Shown here one piece after another: positions 40,355-51,564 of a DNA stretch of 64,000 nt. Position numbers and translations under genes: made by a program. A model generated the notes under the pieces. It was not told where the DNA came from. It did no database searches and saw nothing but the letters and a program-made list of their open reading frames with translations. This stretch comes from Cryptomeria japonica (taxonomy: Eukaryota; Streptophyta; Pinopsida; Cupressales; Cupressaceae): positions 828,496,897 through 828,560,896 of the forward strand of contig NC_081411.1 in the NCBI RefSeq assembly GCF_030272615.1. The letters are read 5' to 3'. Numbering within the stretch: position 1 is the stretch's first letter; each line of letters opens with the position of its first letter.

Positions 40355-42700
40355 GGGAAATCTAATTTCTTGGCTTCTCTCATCATCAAATCTTCAATCT
40401 TACGAGTTTCTGGTCGGGCCTATTTCAGAATCTCGTACGAGTACCTTTACAGTATTGTATGAGTTTCTTTGTGCACTCGTACGAGTATGTGGGAATACTC
40501 ATACTAGCAGGTGAGAATACTCATATAATTTTTTGTTTCCGTGTTTTCAAAATAGATTGCATTTTAGGGGTTTTGTGCTTCAATTTGGCTATTACTAATG
40601 GTAACCCTTGCCAGTTTGTAAGTTTTCTAGCATCCTAACTAGTTTTTGCAGGATGATTGTCGAATATTACACTTGCCAAAGATTCAATTCATCAAAACAA
40701 CATGTTTACTAATGTATTTGTTTTGCAAGTTGCCTAATGAAGCTCAACAAAACTTTGTGTCTTCTTAAAGTTTTCTAGGCACACTTAATTTGCTATTGGT
40801 TAATGAACATCTTGTTTTCTATGCTTGAGAAGTTGTCTAAAAGGTAGGAGAGTATGCTCTTGTCTATTTGGACAATCAAAATCCCAACCCTTGAAGTGCT
40901 TCTATGTTTGAGATTTGAATACCTTTAGCGGGCCTGTCATGGTGGGAAAAAGTAATCACCCTTTGAGAACAACCCAAGTGAGTACAACTAGACCTAAGCT
41001 TTCCGACTCACTCTAAAAAATAGGCCTCTTGGGATTAAAGTCTCAGAGGATGGGATTATTTGAGTTTTCTCTTTTGAGATCTCTCATATCGAACATTTAG
41101 TAGGTCCTCATGGTCTCAATCACGCTTGCGTGACTACATCTTGTTTCGGTACCTTGTTGGGCTATAGACCTCAATCACGCTTGTGCGACTGCAAGGGGTA
41201 ATTCCAAACAGAAATCCTTACTACGAACCCTAAGATAGAAGCTACCTGATTCACGAGCCGAAAGAGGGATAATCTTTGTGAAAGAGAGATAGTAACTCTC
41301 CCAAGACATTTGCCATATCGTGCCCCCATTAGCACTTGGAATCAGATAATACGGCGTTGAGAATCCATTGTGTGAGACTCAACGGCCGTATTCTGATTAG
41401 CTATTGGGTGTGTACCTAAGTTTGCAAGAAAAGGTTTTCTCTCTCAGCCAACTTCCTTAGGATTTAGCATGTCGTGCTTGAGGTCACTTATCACATCGCG
41501 TGTTTGCTGTGTTTTCATCCCTGAAACAGAAACTCAGACATCTAAAATTGGAAAACATAATCAAAACATAAAACATCATTGATCAAAAAGTTGTTAAAGT
41601 CAAAATTTTATCTTTGCTCTGTCCTCAGTCATACGAGTTGTCTAGTTTGTCGTACAAGAAAGCTAGTTTATCATTCTATTTTGTATTAATTGTCGTACGA
41701 GTCAAATCAACAGAAGATTTTGTGTTATCAGTTGTCATCTGGTTCTTTGGAAATTGGCGTACAAGAAATCTAGTTTATCATTCTATTCAATGTTAATTAT
41801 CGTACGAGTCAGATTAGCAAAATATTTTGTGTTTACAGTTGTTGTTTGGTTCTGTGGGAAGTGTCGTATGAGATTCTGCCTTTATCGTATGGGTCTGTAT
41901 GAATCATCATCTGGGATTGTTTAAACTATTGTATGAATTTTTGTCTTTGTCAGTCCAGAGTTGTCTTATTGCATGTCTTTTTTAGATGTGTCATGTTTGC
42001 TTGGTCAAATTACAATGAGCATAAACACCTGATATCAATCATTTTGTGCTTAGGTTGTCTTCTTGGTTTGCTTGGTTAAGTAATCTTCTATCAAATTGGA
42101 TTCTAGAACTAGACACCCCAATATTTTCAAATATTCACCTTAAACAAGCTCAAGATCTAACATATCAAAGTGCATCATCACCTTCTTTGATAAATCGATC
42201 ACTCAAAACACAGTTTCTCATCAGCATCTATCATCGTCTATCATGAAACTAAAACGTCTGGTCAAGATAACCTTGTTCCACATCATAGGATATATCGTTC
42301 CTATTGGACTTGGTTTTTATCGAAATCATCATCATTGCACTCCAAATTGAAGATCGAAAAACTTACAAATCTACATATAATTGAATTATCTTTTCATGTC
42401 ATATCACTCTATCATATCTACGTTGATAGTTTGTCACTTATCGAAACACTGTTTAGACAATCAAATCCTTGCACAATATTCAACACACGTGTATGCCCGT
42501 TTTAACTAGAGTGCATAGACGAAAGATCGCAAAAATGGAAATAGAAACATTTGAAATAGCTAAAGATCATAGAAACATGGCATACCAAAGCAAAATACAA
42601 GGAGAAGACATAACAGGTCAACATATCAGAGAAATCAAACAAGTTCAAAATCAAAAGGGTTAAAATGCATCTCCAAAGAAAGGTGGCTCTTTTATGTAAC
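40355..42700 (+). other. Leader of element C, no recognisable gag
   Basis: This stretch should hold the leader and gag, but no gag or zinc-knuckle sequence is visible. The only weak candidate is a 64-codon frame at 42469-42663. The palindromic motif TCGTACGA(G) and near versions recur near 40425, 40480, 41694 and 41800. Two roughly 115-base tandem copies with CTAGTTTATCATTCTATT lie at about 41645-41855. Confidence 0.55.
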
Positions 42701-42702
42701 TC

Positions 42703-43479
42703 TTGAAGAGATCCCTAAGAGATTTTTCTGAGAAAGATCAAAATCGCGCACCTATGTCTAGCAATGGCTCATTCCCCCATAAGCAAATTGACTCTCCAAA
42801 GGCATCTATTCCTACACCTCTTGAAAACTTGCAAGAACCTTCCATAGCATCCTCACCAAACAATATACCCAAGGATGAAGTTCCCCAAGGGATAACCATA
42901 ATTGCCATCAAACTTATTTCAGAGGATCATATTCAAATCCCATCTACTTCATATCCAATCATTGATTCCTTGCAACATCCCCATAATGCTTCCTTGCAAA
43001 TTGAAGTCATCATTCATTAAACGCTTGTTAAACGTGTCCTAATAGATGGGGGAGTTGGCTTAAACATTTGCTCATTGAGTCTTGTATGTGCTCTAGGTTA
43101 TCCTGAAGATGCAATTGATCCCAGGAAAAAGATCACATTCAAAGCATATGATGAAGAAGAGTGTTTCTCTAAAGGAATCGTGATATTACCCATTAGAGTG
43201 GGACCTTTACAGAAAGACACAGCATGCCAAGTTCTAGACTTAGATTTATCATACAACATACTCTTGGGAAGACCATGTATACATGACATACAGGCTATTC
43301 CATCAACATATCATCAGTGCTTGAATTTTCCATACAATGGGCAGGAAATCACGATCTCAGCATACTCAAATCCATTACAGAACTGTAGTAATCTGAAACT
43401 GGCTCAAGAGGTTATTGTTCCACATAACAAAGAGGCATCATCTTCAAGCACACAATCCCCAAAAAAATCATTTGCCTGA
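42703..43479 (+). pseudogene. Tat protease region of element C
   Basis: One frame of 259 codons broken by a single TAA at 43018-43020. After a Ser/Pro-rich linker it reads VLIDGGVGLNIC (active Asp at 43045-43047), the DGG form of the aspartic protease motif in Tat elements. Then come IKAYDEEE-like and ILLGRPCIHDIQAIPSTYHQ segments. Element A carries the same region at about 60470-60260 on the minus strand. Without gag and RT it cannot act as part of a complete polyprotein. Confidence 0.8.
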
Positions 43480-43674
43480 ATTTTGTCCAGCATGGAAAAA
43501 CAAATGTAGCTAAGAGATCGAGGGAATAAATAATATTCACTATCGTGGAAAAACAAACAAGAGCAACTTGAAATTGAAAGGGAAGAAGAAGATGTAGGTG
43601 TCAATTTAGTTCATGCATATGCAGGGCAAACATTAGGAACTAGCTCGCTTGAATCAGAATCACATTCAGTTGAC

Positions 43675-44818
43675 TTGGACTTAATCGAAGACGATCATGA
43701 GTTACTTGCGAGAGGTCATTCTGATGAGAGTATCGTTCTAGACATTGAAATGCATATTGAAAGCTCTGACATCTCTATCATGACCCCTAATATCTTTGAA
43801 ACAATTCAACTTGAGGATCCTTTACCCTTAATCCATCCTGAACTTATGGACTGGGAAAATGAAAGACATACCACCATTGATACCTTTCCTAATGGCCATG
43901 CCATATCCTTATATCTTAATGCGATCGAACCCACAACAACTTCCACCAGGGCTTTCACTAACATATCTTCGAGTCAAGTGGGTGCCAAATCTCCTAGTCG
44001 CAAAAGTGAAAATAAAGAAAACAATATCAGGTCTATTGTTGAAAACCATCTATGGGCAACATTAGACCATGAAAAAGTCAAAAGAAAGGACGCATCTGAC
44101 AGTGAAAACCTCCTCGAGGCACCTGAATATGGGAGATTTGACGCCTAAATATTATCAAGAGAGGTCATCTATCCTGATAGAACCAACAGAGACAGTTACC
44201 ATTGGCACAATTGATCTCCATCCAGCAACCTCTCTATCAGAACATGAAAGGCAAAAATATTTGGAACCCTTCAAAAGATGGCAAAACAATTTTGCCTAGT
44301 CATATGTAGACATTCCAGGGTTAGATCCATATCTTATAATACGTCACCCAAATATTAGTCTAGGAGCAGGCATCGATCATAGAACACGACATGGATCAGG
44401 AGCAAACATTCTATTCATCACACCACAAGGTCATACAATTCCAAAGGCATACAAATTAAGCTTTCCATGCACCAACAATATAGCAGAATATGAATCTTTG
44501 GTCACAGGAATCAAAATGGCCATGGAATGGAACATTACACAACTTCAGGTCTTTGGAGACTCTCAGCTTGTCATCAATCAAATCAATGATGATTATCAAA
44601 CAAAGGATGAAAAGCTAATGCCCTATAAGAAGATGCTTGATGATGTCAAGAAATACATTGTCGAAATAACTTTTGAGCAGATTCTTAGGAATGACAACAA
44701 AGCAGCAAACACTATGACAACACTTGCTTTTCTACTTCAGACACAGGAAAATCAAGAGCATTACAAATTCTTGGTGGAAGAGTTGTTTTACCCTACACAT
44801 AATTGTCCCGATTCCTAA
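43675..44818 (+). pseudogene. Element C linker fused to archaeal-type RNase H; RT deleted
   Basis: 43675-44148 is the acidic linker before RT (NIFETIQLEDPLPLIHPELM), homologous to element A near 58900-58690. After a frame change the RT start PGLDPYLIIRHPNISLGA is joined near 44370 directly to the second RNase H (RHGSGANILFITPQGHTI). The reverse transcriptase and first RNase H, more than 500 codons in relatives, are therefore missing. The RNase H retains AEYES and GDSQLV acidic residues, but its first Asp (FDGS in relatives) was lost at the junction. Confidence 0.82.
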
Positions 44819-44899
44819 ACTATCTGTTACCTTGTTGGGCATGATTCCTCCCACTATGGACAAACGTATACATACCTGAAAGATAATATCCTCCCTCCT

Positions 44900-46107
44900 G
44901 ACTTGTCAAAGAACCAAAAGAGAAACTTCATCTGCCAATCCTCCCATTATACTCTTGTTGTAGATACCCTTTTTAAACGAGGTTTAGACGATACTCTCTT
45001 AAGATGTCTCGAACAAGAAGAATCTGAGAAGTCCTTAAATGAAGTCCATAACGACATTTGTGGCACTCATTCAAGTGGTCTTACCCTTTCGAAAAAATCA
45101 TACACTTGGGCTATTATTGGCCAATTATGGAACAAGATTCTTTTCAAATAGTTAAAACATGCAAACATTGTCAGATCCATGGAAATTTAATTCATGCACC
45201 AGCATAAGAGATTCATGCTTTGGCAACATCTTGGCCATTCTGTCAATGGGGTCCTGATCTAGCAGGAAAGATAAATCCTCCTTCATCCAATGGTCACAAA
45301 TTCATCCTTGTAGCTACAAAATATTTCACAAAATGGATTGAGGCAGTACCTCTCATCAATATTACAGGAAAACAAATTGCTGTATTTATCTTGAACTACA
45401 TCATATGTCGCTATGGCATACCCATGACCATTATCACTGATAATGGGCGATCGTTCAAGAACCAGGATATATAAGAGCTATATGAGAAATTCAAGATCCA
45501 ACACAAATTCTCCACACCTTACTATCCACAAGGGAATGGACAAGCAAAAACATCAAACAAAACTATTCTGAAAATCCTCAAAAACACAGTGAATGATGGC
45601 GGCAAAAATTGGCATATTCAATTAAACCCTGCTCTATGGGCTTACCATACCAGTATCCACACACCAACAGGTGCCACATCTTTCTCTCTTGTCTATGGAT
45701 CTGAAGCAATACTGCTAATAGAAGTAGAGATACCTTCTCTATGAGTATCATTAAAAGGTCTTATCCCAGATGAAGAACAACAAGTATCTAGATTGCAAGA
45801 GTTAAAATTTATTCATGAACGAAGACAAAATGCCTTTGATCATTTAAAGGTGTATCAACAAATAATGTGTCAAAGTTATAATCACAAGGTCAAACCACGA
45901 GCATTTCAAGTTGGAGAACTAGTACTAAAGGAAAATTCACGCAACCAGGCAACTCGAGAAAAGAAAGAGAAGTTTGAACCAAACTGGTTAGGTTCGTTTG
46001 TGGTCACAACAGTATTTGGGTCAGGAGCATATCGGCTATCAACACAGGACAGGGATCGGCTTGAAGAACCCATCAATAGCATGCATCTGAAGAAGTTTTA
46101 TGTCTGA
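44900..46107 (+). pseudogene. Element C integrase
   Basis: Fragments run from the HHCC region (EVHNDICGTHSSGLTL) through the core WGPDLAGKINPPSSNGHKF and ITDNGRSF to the C-terminal FEPNWLGSF and MHLKKFYV ending at 46107. The first two catalytic Asp are present, but the Glu after QGNGQA is Lys (AAA, 45547-45549). Frame change near 45150 and stops at about 45474 and 45743. Inactive. Confidence 0.9.
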
Positions 46108-47874
46108 AAAAACAAAAAAATTCAAAAACAGTGAAAAAGCAAAAAAATCAAAAACAGTGAAAAAAAAAGGTGAAAAAGTAGAAAAATTCAAAAACAATGA
46201 AAAAGCAAAAAAATAAAAACAATGGAAAACCAAAAAACAACAAAAACAGCGAAAACAAAAGAAAAAAAATAAATATGAGAAAAAGTGCAATAAAAACAGA
46301 TGGTGAAAACCTAGCAACAGGCGCTATCTGTCAGCTAGCTCTTCCATCTATTAGTTCATGCATCCTTCCACTTGCATTTCATTTTCCATCAGCATTGTTC
46401 ATATCCATAATAGGCCTTTGTACATACGCAGGCATCACGACTAATTTCTCACCATGGTTTGGATCATTGGGTATATCATAATAAATTTGTTTCTAGGCTT
46501 GGGGCAAAATCCTGCACCTAGTTGGGGGCAAAAATTTTGATCGTTTTGAGCTTAATCAAACAGGTAGATAAATAGTTAGGCAACTCTTGTCAAGCAAAAC
46601 TGAGACACATCCAACGTTGAACACGAGATCAAATTATCAACCATCAACCTATCACATGTCGATCTAAGCATGACATACATATATCAATGGATGATATCTT
46701 TTGGATAATGATTTTAACACTTTGGTTTAACTTTTACATATCTTGATTTTTTGCTATCATGATTTCTGAGTGACTCCAGGATGTCTCTAACTAGAGGAAC
46801 AAGGAAGGAACATGATATTTTTCTTGTCTGCTGCCTATAAATTAATCATTAATATGTGCAAATTTATCTCAGGATATGATCATCGGAGTATCATTGAAGA
46901 CATTTCCAATTTGCATTTAGAAATAGTTAATACTGCCTATTTTACACAAGCAACACTCGGGTCATCTTGGTTTACTTATACCTCGATGTTTGTGCTAACT
47001 TGCAATATCAAAATGTAGGAAAGTAGTGCTCAGGTCAGCATGGTTCAATTATACCATCAAAGTTTGCACTCAATTCCCACATCTTAAAAAGCTCAATAAT
47101 GACAATAACGCAATAACCTAGTGACTAGTCGGATCACAACTTTGCATTTCATTTGCATTTGCATTTAGCTTGCATTTCATTCTTGCATAGGATCACAAAA
47201 GATCATCTTATCCAAGGCCAAACCTGTCCCAGGAATCCTCAATGTATCATCATAGGTGTATACACAATCCGATCAATGACTCATCTCTCTCCCGATGTTG
47301 TTGACCCAACACGAATATTATGCTACTCCCTCAAATATGCCAACATCAGCACATTTGCAATAGGATATCAACAAAATGTCAGTTATTTATCCAATCAATT
47401 TTATCAATTATATCAATCAATCGCATCTGATCCATCCTATCATGTCTTATACAAGATGTCTCTTTCCTGAAACCAGACGTTTTGAGCAAGTCTTATACAG
47501 GATATATCGTTCTTGAAACCAAACGCTTTGATCATCTTTGTCTTATACAAGAGATGTCATTCCTGAAACCAGACTAGATCTCAATCTTATCAATCAAGCT
47601 CTATCAATCATCACATTGAGAACCACATCATCGTGATAGAAGAACTCACACTTTCATCAATCAACGTTGTAGAAATCAAATCATCTCATTGGGAAATCAA
47701 TTTCGCAAAGATCCAAATACTCCATAGGTCAATTATCTCAATTGATCTCGCGAGGTGGCATCATTGTATCACAATTTATCAATCAATGTCTAGGTCATCC
47801 TATCGAACCAATATCACATCAACATCATCAACTTGAGAATATTCTTTGAATCAACACATCATCACACCTTGTTT
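46108..47874 (+). other. 3' untranslated region of element C
   Basis: It starts with A-rich repeats of AAAAACAGTGAAAAAGC (46108-46280). A block at about 46920-47070 also occurs in element A (minus strand, about 54540-54700). Three degenerate copies of a unit of about 55-60 bases containing TCTTATACAAGATGTC...CCTGAAACCAGAC lie at 47445-47575. No PMD gene is present here, unlike element A. Confidence 0.7.
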
Positions 47875-47889
47875 CAAAGAGGGGAAAAA
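47875..47889 (+). other. Polypurine tract of element C
   Basis: CAAAGAGGGGAAAAA immediately before the 3' LTR TG at 47890. Confidence 0.88.
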
Positions 47890-48621
47890 TGTATACACCT
47901 AAAAATGGTCTGAAGACAATTAATTAAATAAGCAATTATTTAATTAATCCTCTTTCCCAATTTAATTGAATTCACTAGCAATTTGATTAAATTCCCCCAT
48001 TCACCTACTTATTAATAAATCTAAAGATTTATTTCATAGGTTCATTTCAATAGTCCCCTTTGATTAATTAATCTAAATTAATTAATCCTCCCCCCATTTA
48101 ATTCATTTCTAATCCCCTAATTAATTAAAATAAATCAATTCATGAATTGTTGAAAGTTAATTAGCCCTTTCCTATTATTTGAATTTTTAAATTCAAATTA
48201 CCCACATGCCTCCTAACTTCTAACCACCTAACCTAACCATCCCCTAACCTAACCCATTCCACCTAACCCTAGGTTTAACTAACCCCATCCTATCTTGCAC
48301 ATCCTAACCTCCTTATCCTAACCTCCTATGGGGTGGATATTCTCCCCTTGAGACACATGGCACTTAGGCCACATGTCTCCTCACTTAGACACTTGCCCTC
48401 TTATGAGCAACGCTCCTTGACATTTTTTCACCACAAAGGTGACAAGTGTCCCTCCTTCCAACCTCTTCTCCAACCTCCTCCAATTTGACCCTTGATATCT
48501 TCATATTCAATCTTGGTCGTTGATTCCTGCCACCTCACCCTTGGCCTTGGAAATCCTATAAATATCCCCCCATTTTGGAGCACAAAGGATCCCATCTCAT
48601 TTTCATCTCATGCATTGTTAC
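47890..48621 (+). repeat. 3' LTR of element C, truncated
   Basis: Matches 39133-39863 with modest divergence and stops in GCATTGTTAC at the point where element A begins. The corresponding 5' LTR continues ATAGGCGGATCCC. Confidence 0.93.
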
Positions 48622-50085
48622 TGTGTGCGGGAAAAGTGGTGCAATGAAACGGAAATTTCGGTTTCTAGACAAGTCCACACACGAATGGGACTCTTAGTGC
48701 AAGTTATGGAGTTATGTTGAATAGCTCAACTCCCCAAGGGACATTCCATTGTTCTCTATCTCACAAGATCCCTCAAGCCAATGCCTTTTCTCTCAGATCA
48801 CTAAGCGAAGTGACTTAGGAATGACAACTATGAGAACGAGGGATATTGATCAACTTAGTATGAATGCAATCTTAGTTATGCATGATATCAAATCTAGTAT
48901 GAATTAAACTAGCATGTATATGATGATAAGATAAAAGATTAGTAAAATCTATCATAACATGATATACTAGTCTAATATGAGAATGCTTTGATAGTATAAA
49001 TGCTTCTAAAAATGCTTATTAAGATGATTTCTATTCAAAGAGAGGCTAAATGCTTAATTTAAATGATTGTGTTAGATGCTTATTAAAATGTCTATAAGTT
49101 TGATACTAAAGACTTGGATATGAAAATGAGATAAGGGCTCTATTTATAGGAAAAACAGGGCAATGGATGGTCAAGATTGGATGATCTTATCAAGGGGCAA
49201 GATTGAAAGTTATCAATCCATGTTTACAATTCTCACCAATGAAATGGTGACAGTTGTTAGCAAGAGACTGCTTGAGAGGAGATGTAAGAAGCATTAAATG
49301 ATTAAGAAGACCTCATGGTTAGCTTAGGAAGTAAAGGTTAAGGTTAGGTTAGGGTTATCCATTGGATAAAGCTTTTATCCAAAGGATAAACTCTTGTGCA
49401 AGGGTTAAAGGAATAATCATGGTCAAAGCAATGAATGCTTGATGAGACCCTTGGGTTAGATGAAGGTTGAATTAGAGAAAAAGTCTCTAATCATGCAAGA
49501 GGGTTGAGTTAACCATCAATGGTTTGGAAGACTTTCAAGGTTAACTCGTTGAAGACATAAAGCCTTTAATGGTTTTCAAAGACTTTGGGGGTTTGAGAAG
49601 TGACTTCCCTTTGCTTAGGGATGTGACAATGTTTAGGAGATGGGTTAGGCTAATTTAGAAGTGATTAGAAGAATCTAGAAGGGGGTTTAGAGAGGCAAGT
49701 GGGATATATAGGATTTTGCAAGTGGATGGAGGGGAATTTTAATTAAAATAAATTACTTTATTTCAACTAAATAGATGCAACTTGCATAAATACAAGTGAG
49801 GGAATTAAATAAATAAATTAGATTTATTTATTTGTAATGAGCAATTTAATTAAATGTAAATTTAATTAAAAAGGGAGAAAGGGGAATTAATTAAATAAAG
49901 TGATTTATTTAATTAAAGGCTATGAAAGGCTTAGGTGAACTTAATTAAATAAATTGAGTAATTCATTTAATCAAATAGATGAATGTGAATAATTTAATTA
50001 AATAAAATTTAATTAAATAGAGGAATGAGGTTAAAATGAATATTAAATATTCACTTAGGAAAGTGGTCATTTTTATACATCTACA
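48622..50085 (-). repeat. 3' LTR of element A
   Basis: About 1464 bp in plus coordinates from TGTGTGCGGG to CATCTACA. The left edge is set by loss of the C LTR match, the right edge by the polypurine tract. The right two thirds resemble the element B LTR (61556-63041); the left third (U5 side) does not. Confidence 0.82.
49141..49148 (-). promoter_or_regulatory. TATA box in LTR of element A
   Basis: TATAAATA on the minus strand, in the context CCTATAAATAGAGCCC. The equivalent in element B is at 62073-62080. Confidence 0.75.
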
Positions 50086-50102
50086 TTTTGCCCCTCTTTG
50101 AA
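50086..50102 (-). other. Polypurine tract of element A
   Basis: On the element strand TTCAAAGAGGGGCAAAA abuts the LTR; nearly the same as the tract of element C (CAAAGAGGGGAAAAA). Confidence 0.85.
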
Positions 50103-50397
50103 GTGACGTGTGTGCACATGTTGATTCAAAGAAAATTTTGCCGGATATGATGTTTGCATCGAGATATCGATATGATGATGTCATGCCCCAGATTTGATAA
50201 ATGATATTGATGATGCCCCCTCGGGAGATGAATCAAGTATTTTGAAAATTTTGTTGATTTGATAAGCATTTTTGAATTGATTGCATGTTGAAATTTTGAC
50301 TATGTTGAATGCAGTATAATTGATTTTCGATAAGGTTAAAAGTGAGAAAATGAGCAAAATACATGCCCCACCTACTAACCCTTTTTGACTTTTACCC

Positions 50398-50405
50398 TAT
50401 AAAAA
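50398..50405 (+). promoter_or_regulatory. TATA box of the antisense PMD gene in element A
   Basis: TATAAAAA lies 82 bases before the PMD ATG. Downstream, CATTTGCACATTTGTCTCC is shared in near-identical form with the element B copy, which also has a TATA at the matching place (63351). Two divergent promoters thus flank the right part of the LTR. Confidence 0.65.
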
Positions 50406-50644
50406 GGTTAAAAGTCATTTTATTCTTATCATTTGCACATTTGTCTCCTTCTGATTGTGGCACCTTAGCTTTAATGAAAATGTCGGTTCCTTATGCTTCT
50501 CACCGATTTGAGCGCATTCGTCTATACCGGAGGTTCGCTGCATATGGTCCACCTGTAAGTCATCTGAATTGTGCCACGCTATTTTATTTATTTTGTCGAT
50601 TTTGGTCACGTTTTTTTATTTTTTTGCTTGGAATTCCATCGTTT

Positions 50645-50960
50645 TAGCACGTAGGGTGTCTCGTATAGCGCGTAGGGTAACCTAGTTAGGTTAGCGTTGT
50701 AGGTCTGTTTTGCAGCACGTTGCAGGTGCAAGATAGTGCATAGGGTCTTTTAGCACATAGATGTAACAAGTTTGCGCGTCTGGAATTTAGGATAGCGCAT
50801 TGAATAGGTTAGCACATAGAATAAAGATTTTAGCGCAGAGGTGAACTACGATAGCGCATTGAGTCTGTTAGCGCATAGAATAAAGATTTTAGCGCATACG
50901 TGGATTAGGATAGCACATGTCTAGCAGCTTATCACATGGAAGGACTGCTTTGGCACGTGG
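50645..50960 (+). repeat. AGCGC-anchored degenerate repeats in PMD intron (element A)
   Basis: TAGCGCATA, TAGCGCATTGA, TAGCACATAG and similar words recur every 15-40 bases, about a dozen times. Their positions are irregular. The matching intron in element B has a different AGCGC word. Confidence 0.75.
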
Positions 50961-51360
50961 GGTAAAAAAGTTGATAGAAAATGATTTTGGAGAATGCGTC
51001 GCAGGGGGAAAGAGGTGAGGGAGATGGCTTAGGGGTGAATAAGTGTCGGATGAGTGTTTTGGGATGGGTTTCGAGCCAATTTTTTGCCTGTTGTGATGAT
51101 GTCCGAGTCTTGATATGAGGATTGAGAGTCCGTTGAAATTGATTTCATTATGAAGTGCCAAGCGGATTGTTGTTTTGAATGAGGATCCTGATTTTCTGTT
51201 GATGTGGATCTTAGATATTTGCCTTGCGATTGAATTTGATGTTCGATCTGAGTTCTGATTCTTGATTTTAGATATGGTTCCTAACATGATTCTTGCGATA
51301 TGGATTTTTTAGTTTCTTGCATTATGGGTTTTTGATATGGTATGTCGATATGGGTCTTGG

Positions 51361-51564
51361 ATATGATTGCTTGATATGATGCTTGTGTTATGAGTCTTTG
51401 ATTTTTGATATGGATCTTTGATATAATTTCTCGATATGATGCTTGCGTTATGAGTCTTTGATTTTTGATATGGACCTTTGATATGATTTCTCGATATGAT
51501 GCTTGCGTTATGAGTCTTTGATTTTCGATATGGATCTTTGATATGATTTCTCGATATGATGCTT
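51361..51564 (+). repeat. 60-bp tandem repeat in PMD intron (element A)
   Basis: About 3.4 copies of a 60-base unit (ATATGATTTCTCGATATGAT then GCTTGCGTTATGAGTCTTTG) in exact register with only a few mismatches. Confidence 0.92.

Larger units (their letters stand above)
39133..48621 (+). mobile_element. Tat-lineage Ty3/gypsy element C, internally deleted, 3' LTR truncated by element A
   Basis: The 5' LTR is 39133-40333, the primer-binding site 40337-40354 and the polypurine tract 47875-47889. The 3' LTR starts at 47890 and matches the first 732 or so bases of the 5' LTR before breaking at 48621. An archaeal-type second RNase H (RVT_3) places it in the Tat lineage. Recognisable gag, reverse transcriptase and the first RNase H are absent. 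The rest of the 3' LTR is not in the window and should lie beyond the nested insertions. Confidence 0.92.

Noticed and set aside
48622-50085. This LTR as part of the plus-strand element C
   Set aside because: It does not align with C's LTRs and its right edge abuts a minus-strand polypurine tract.
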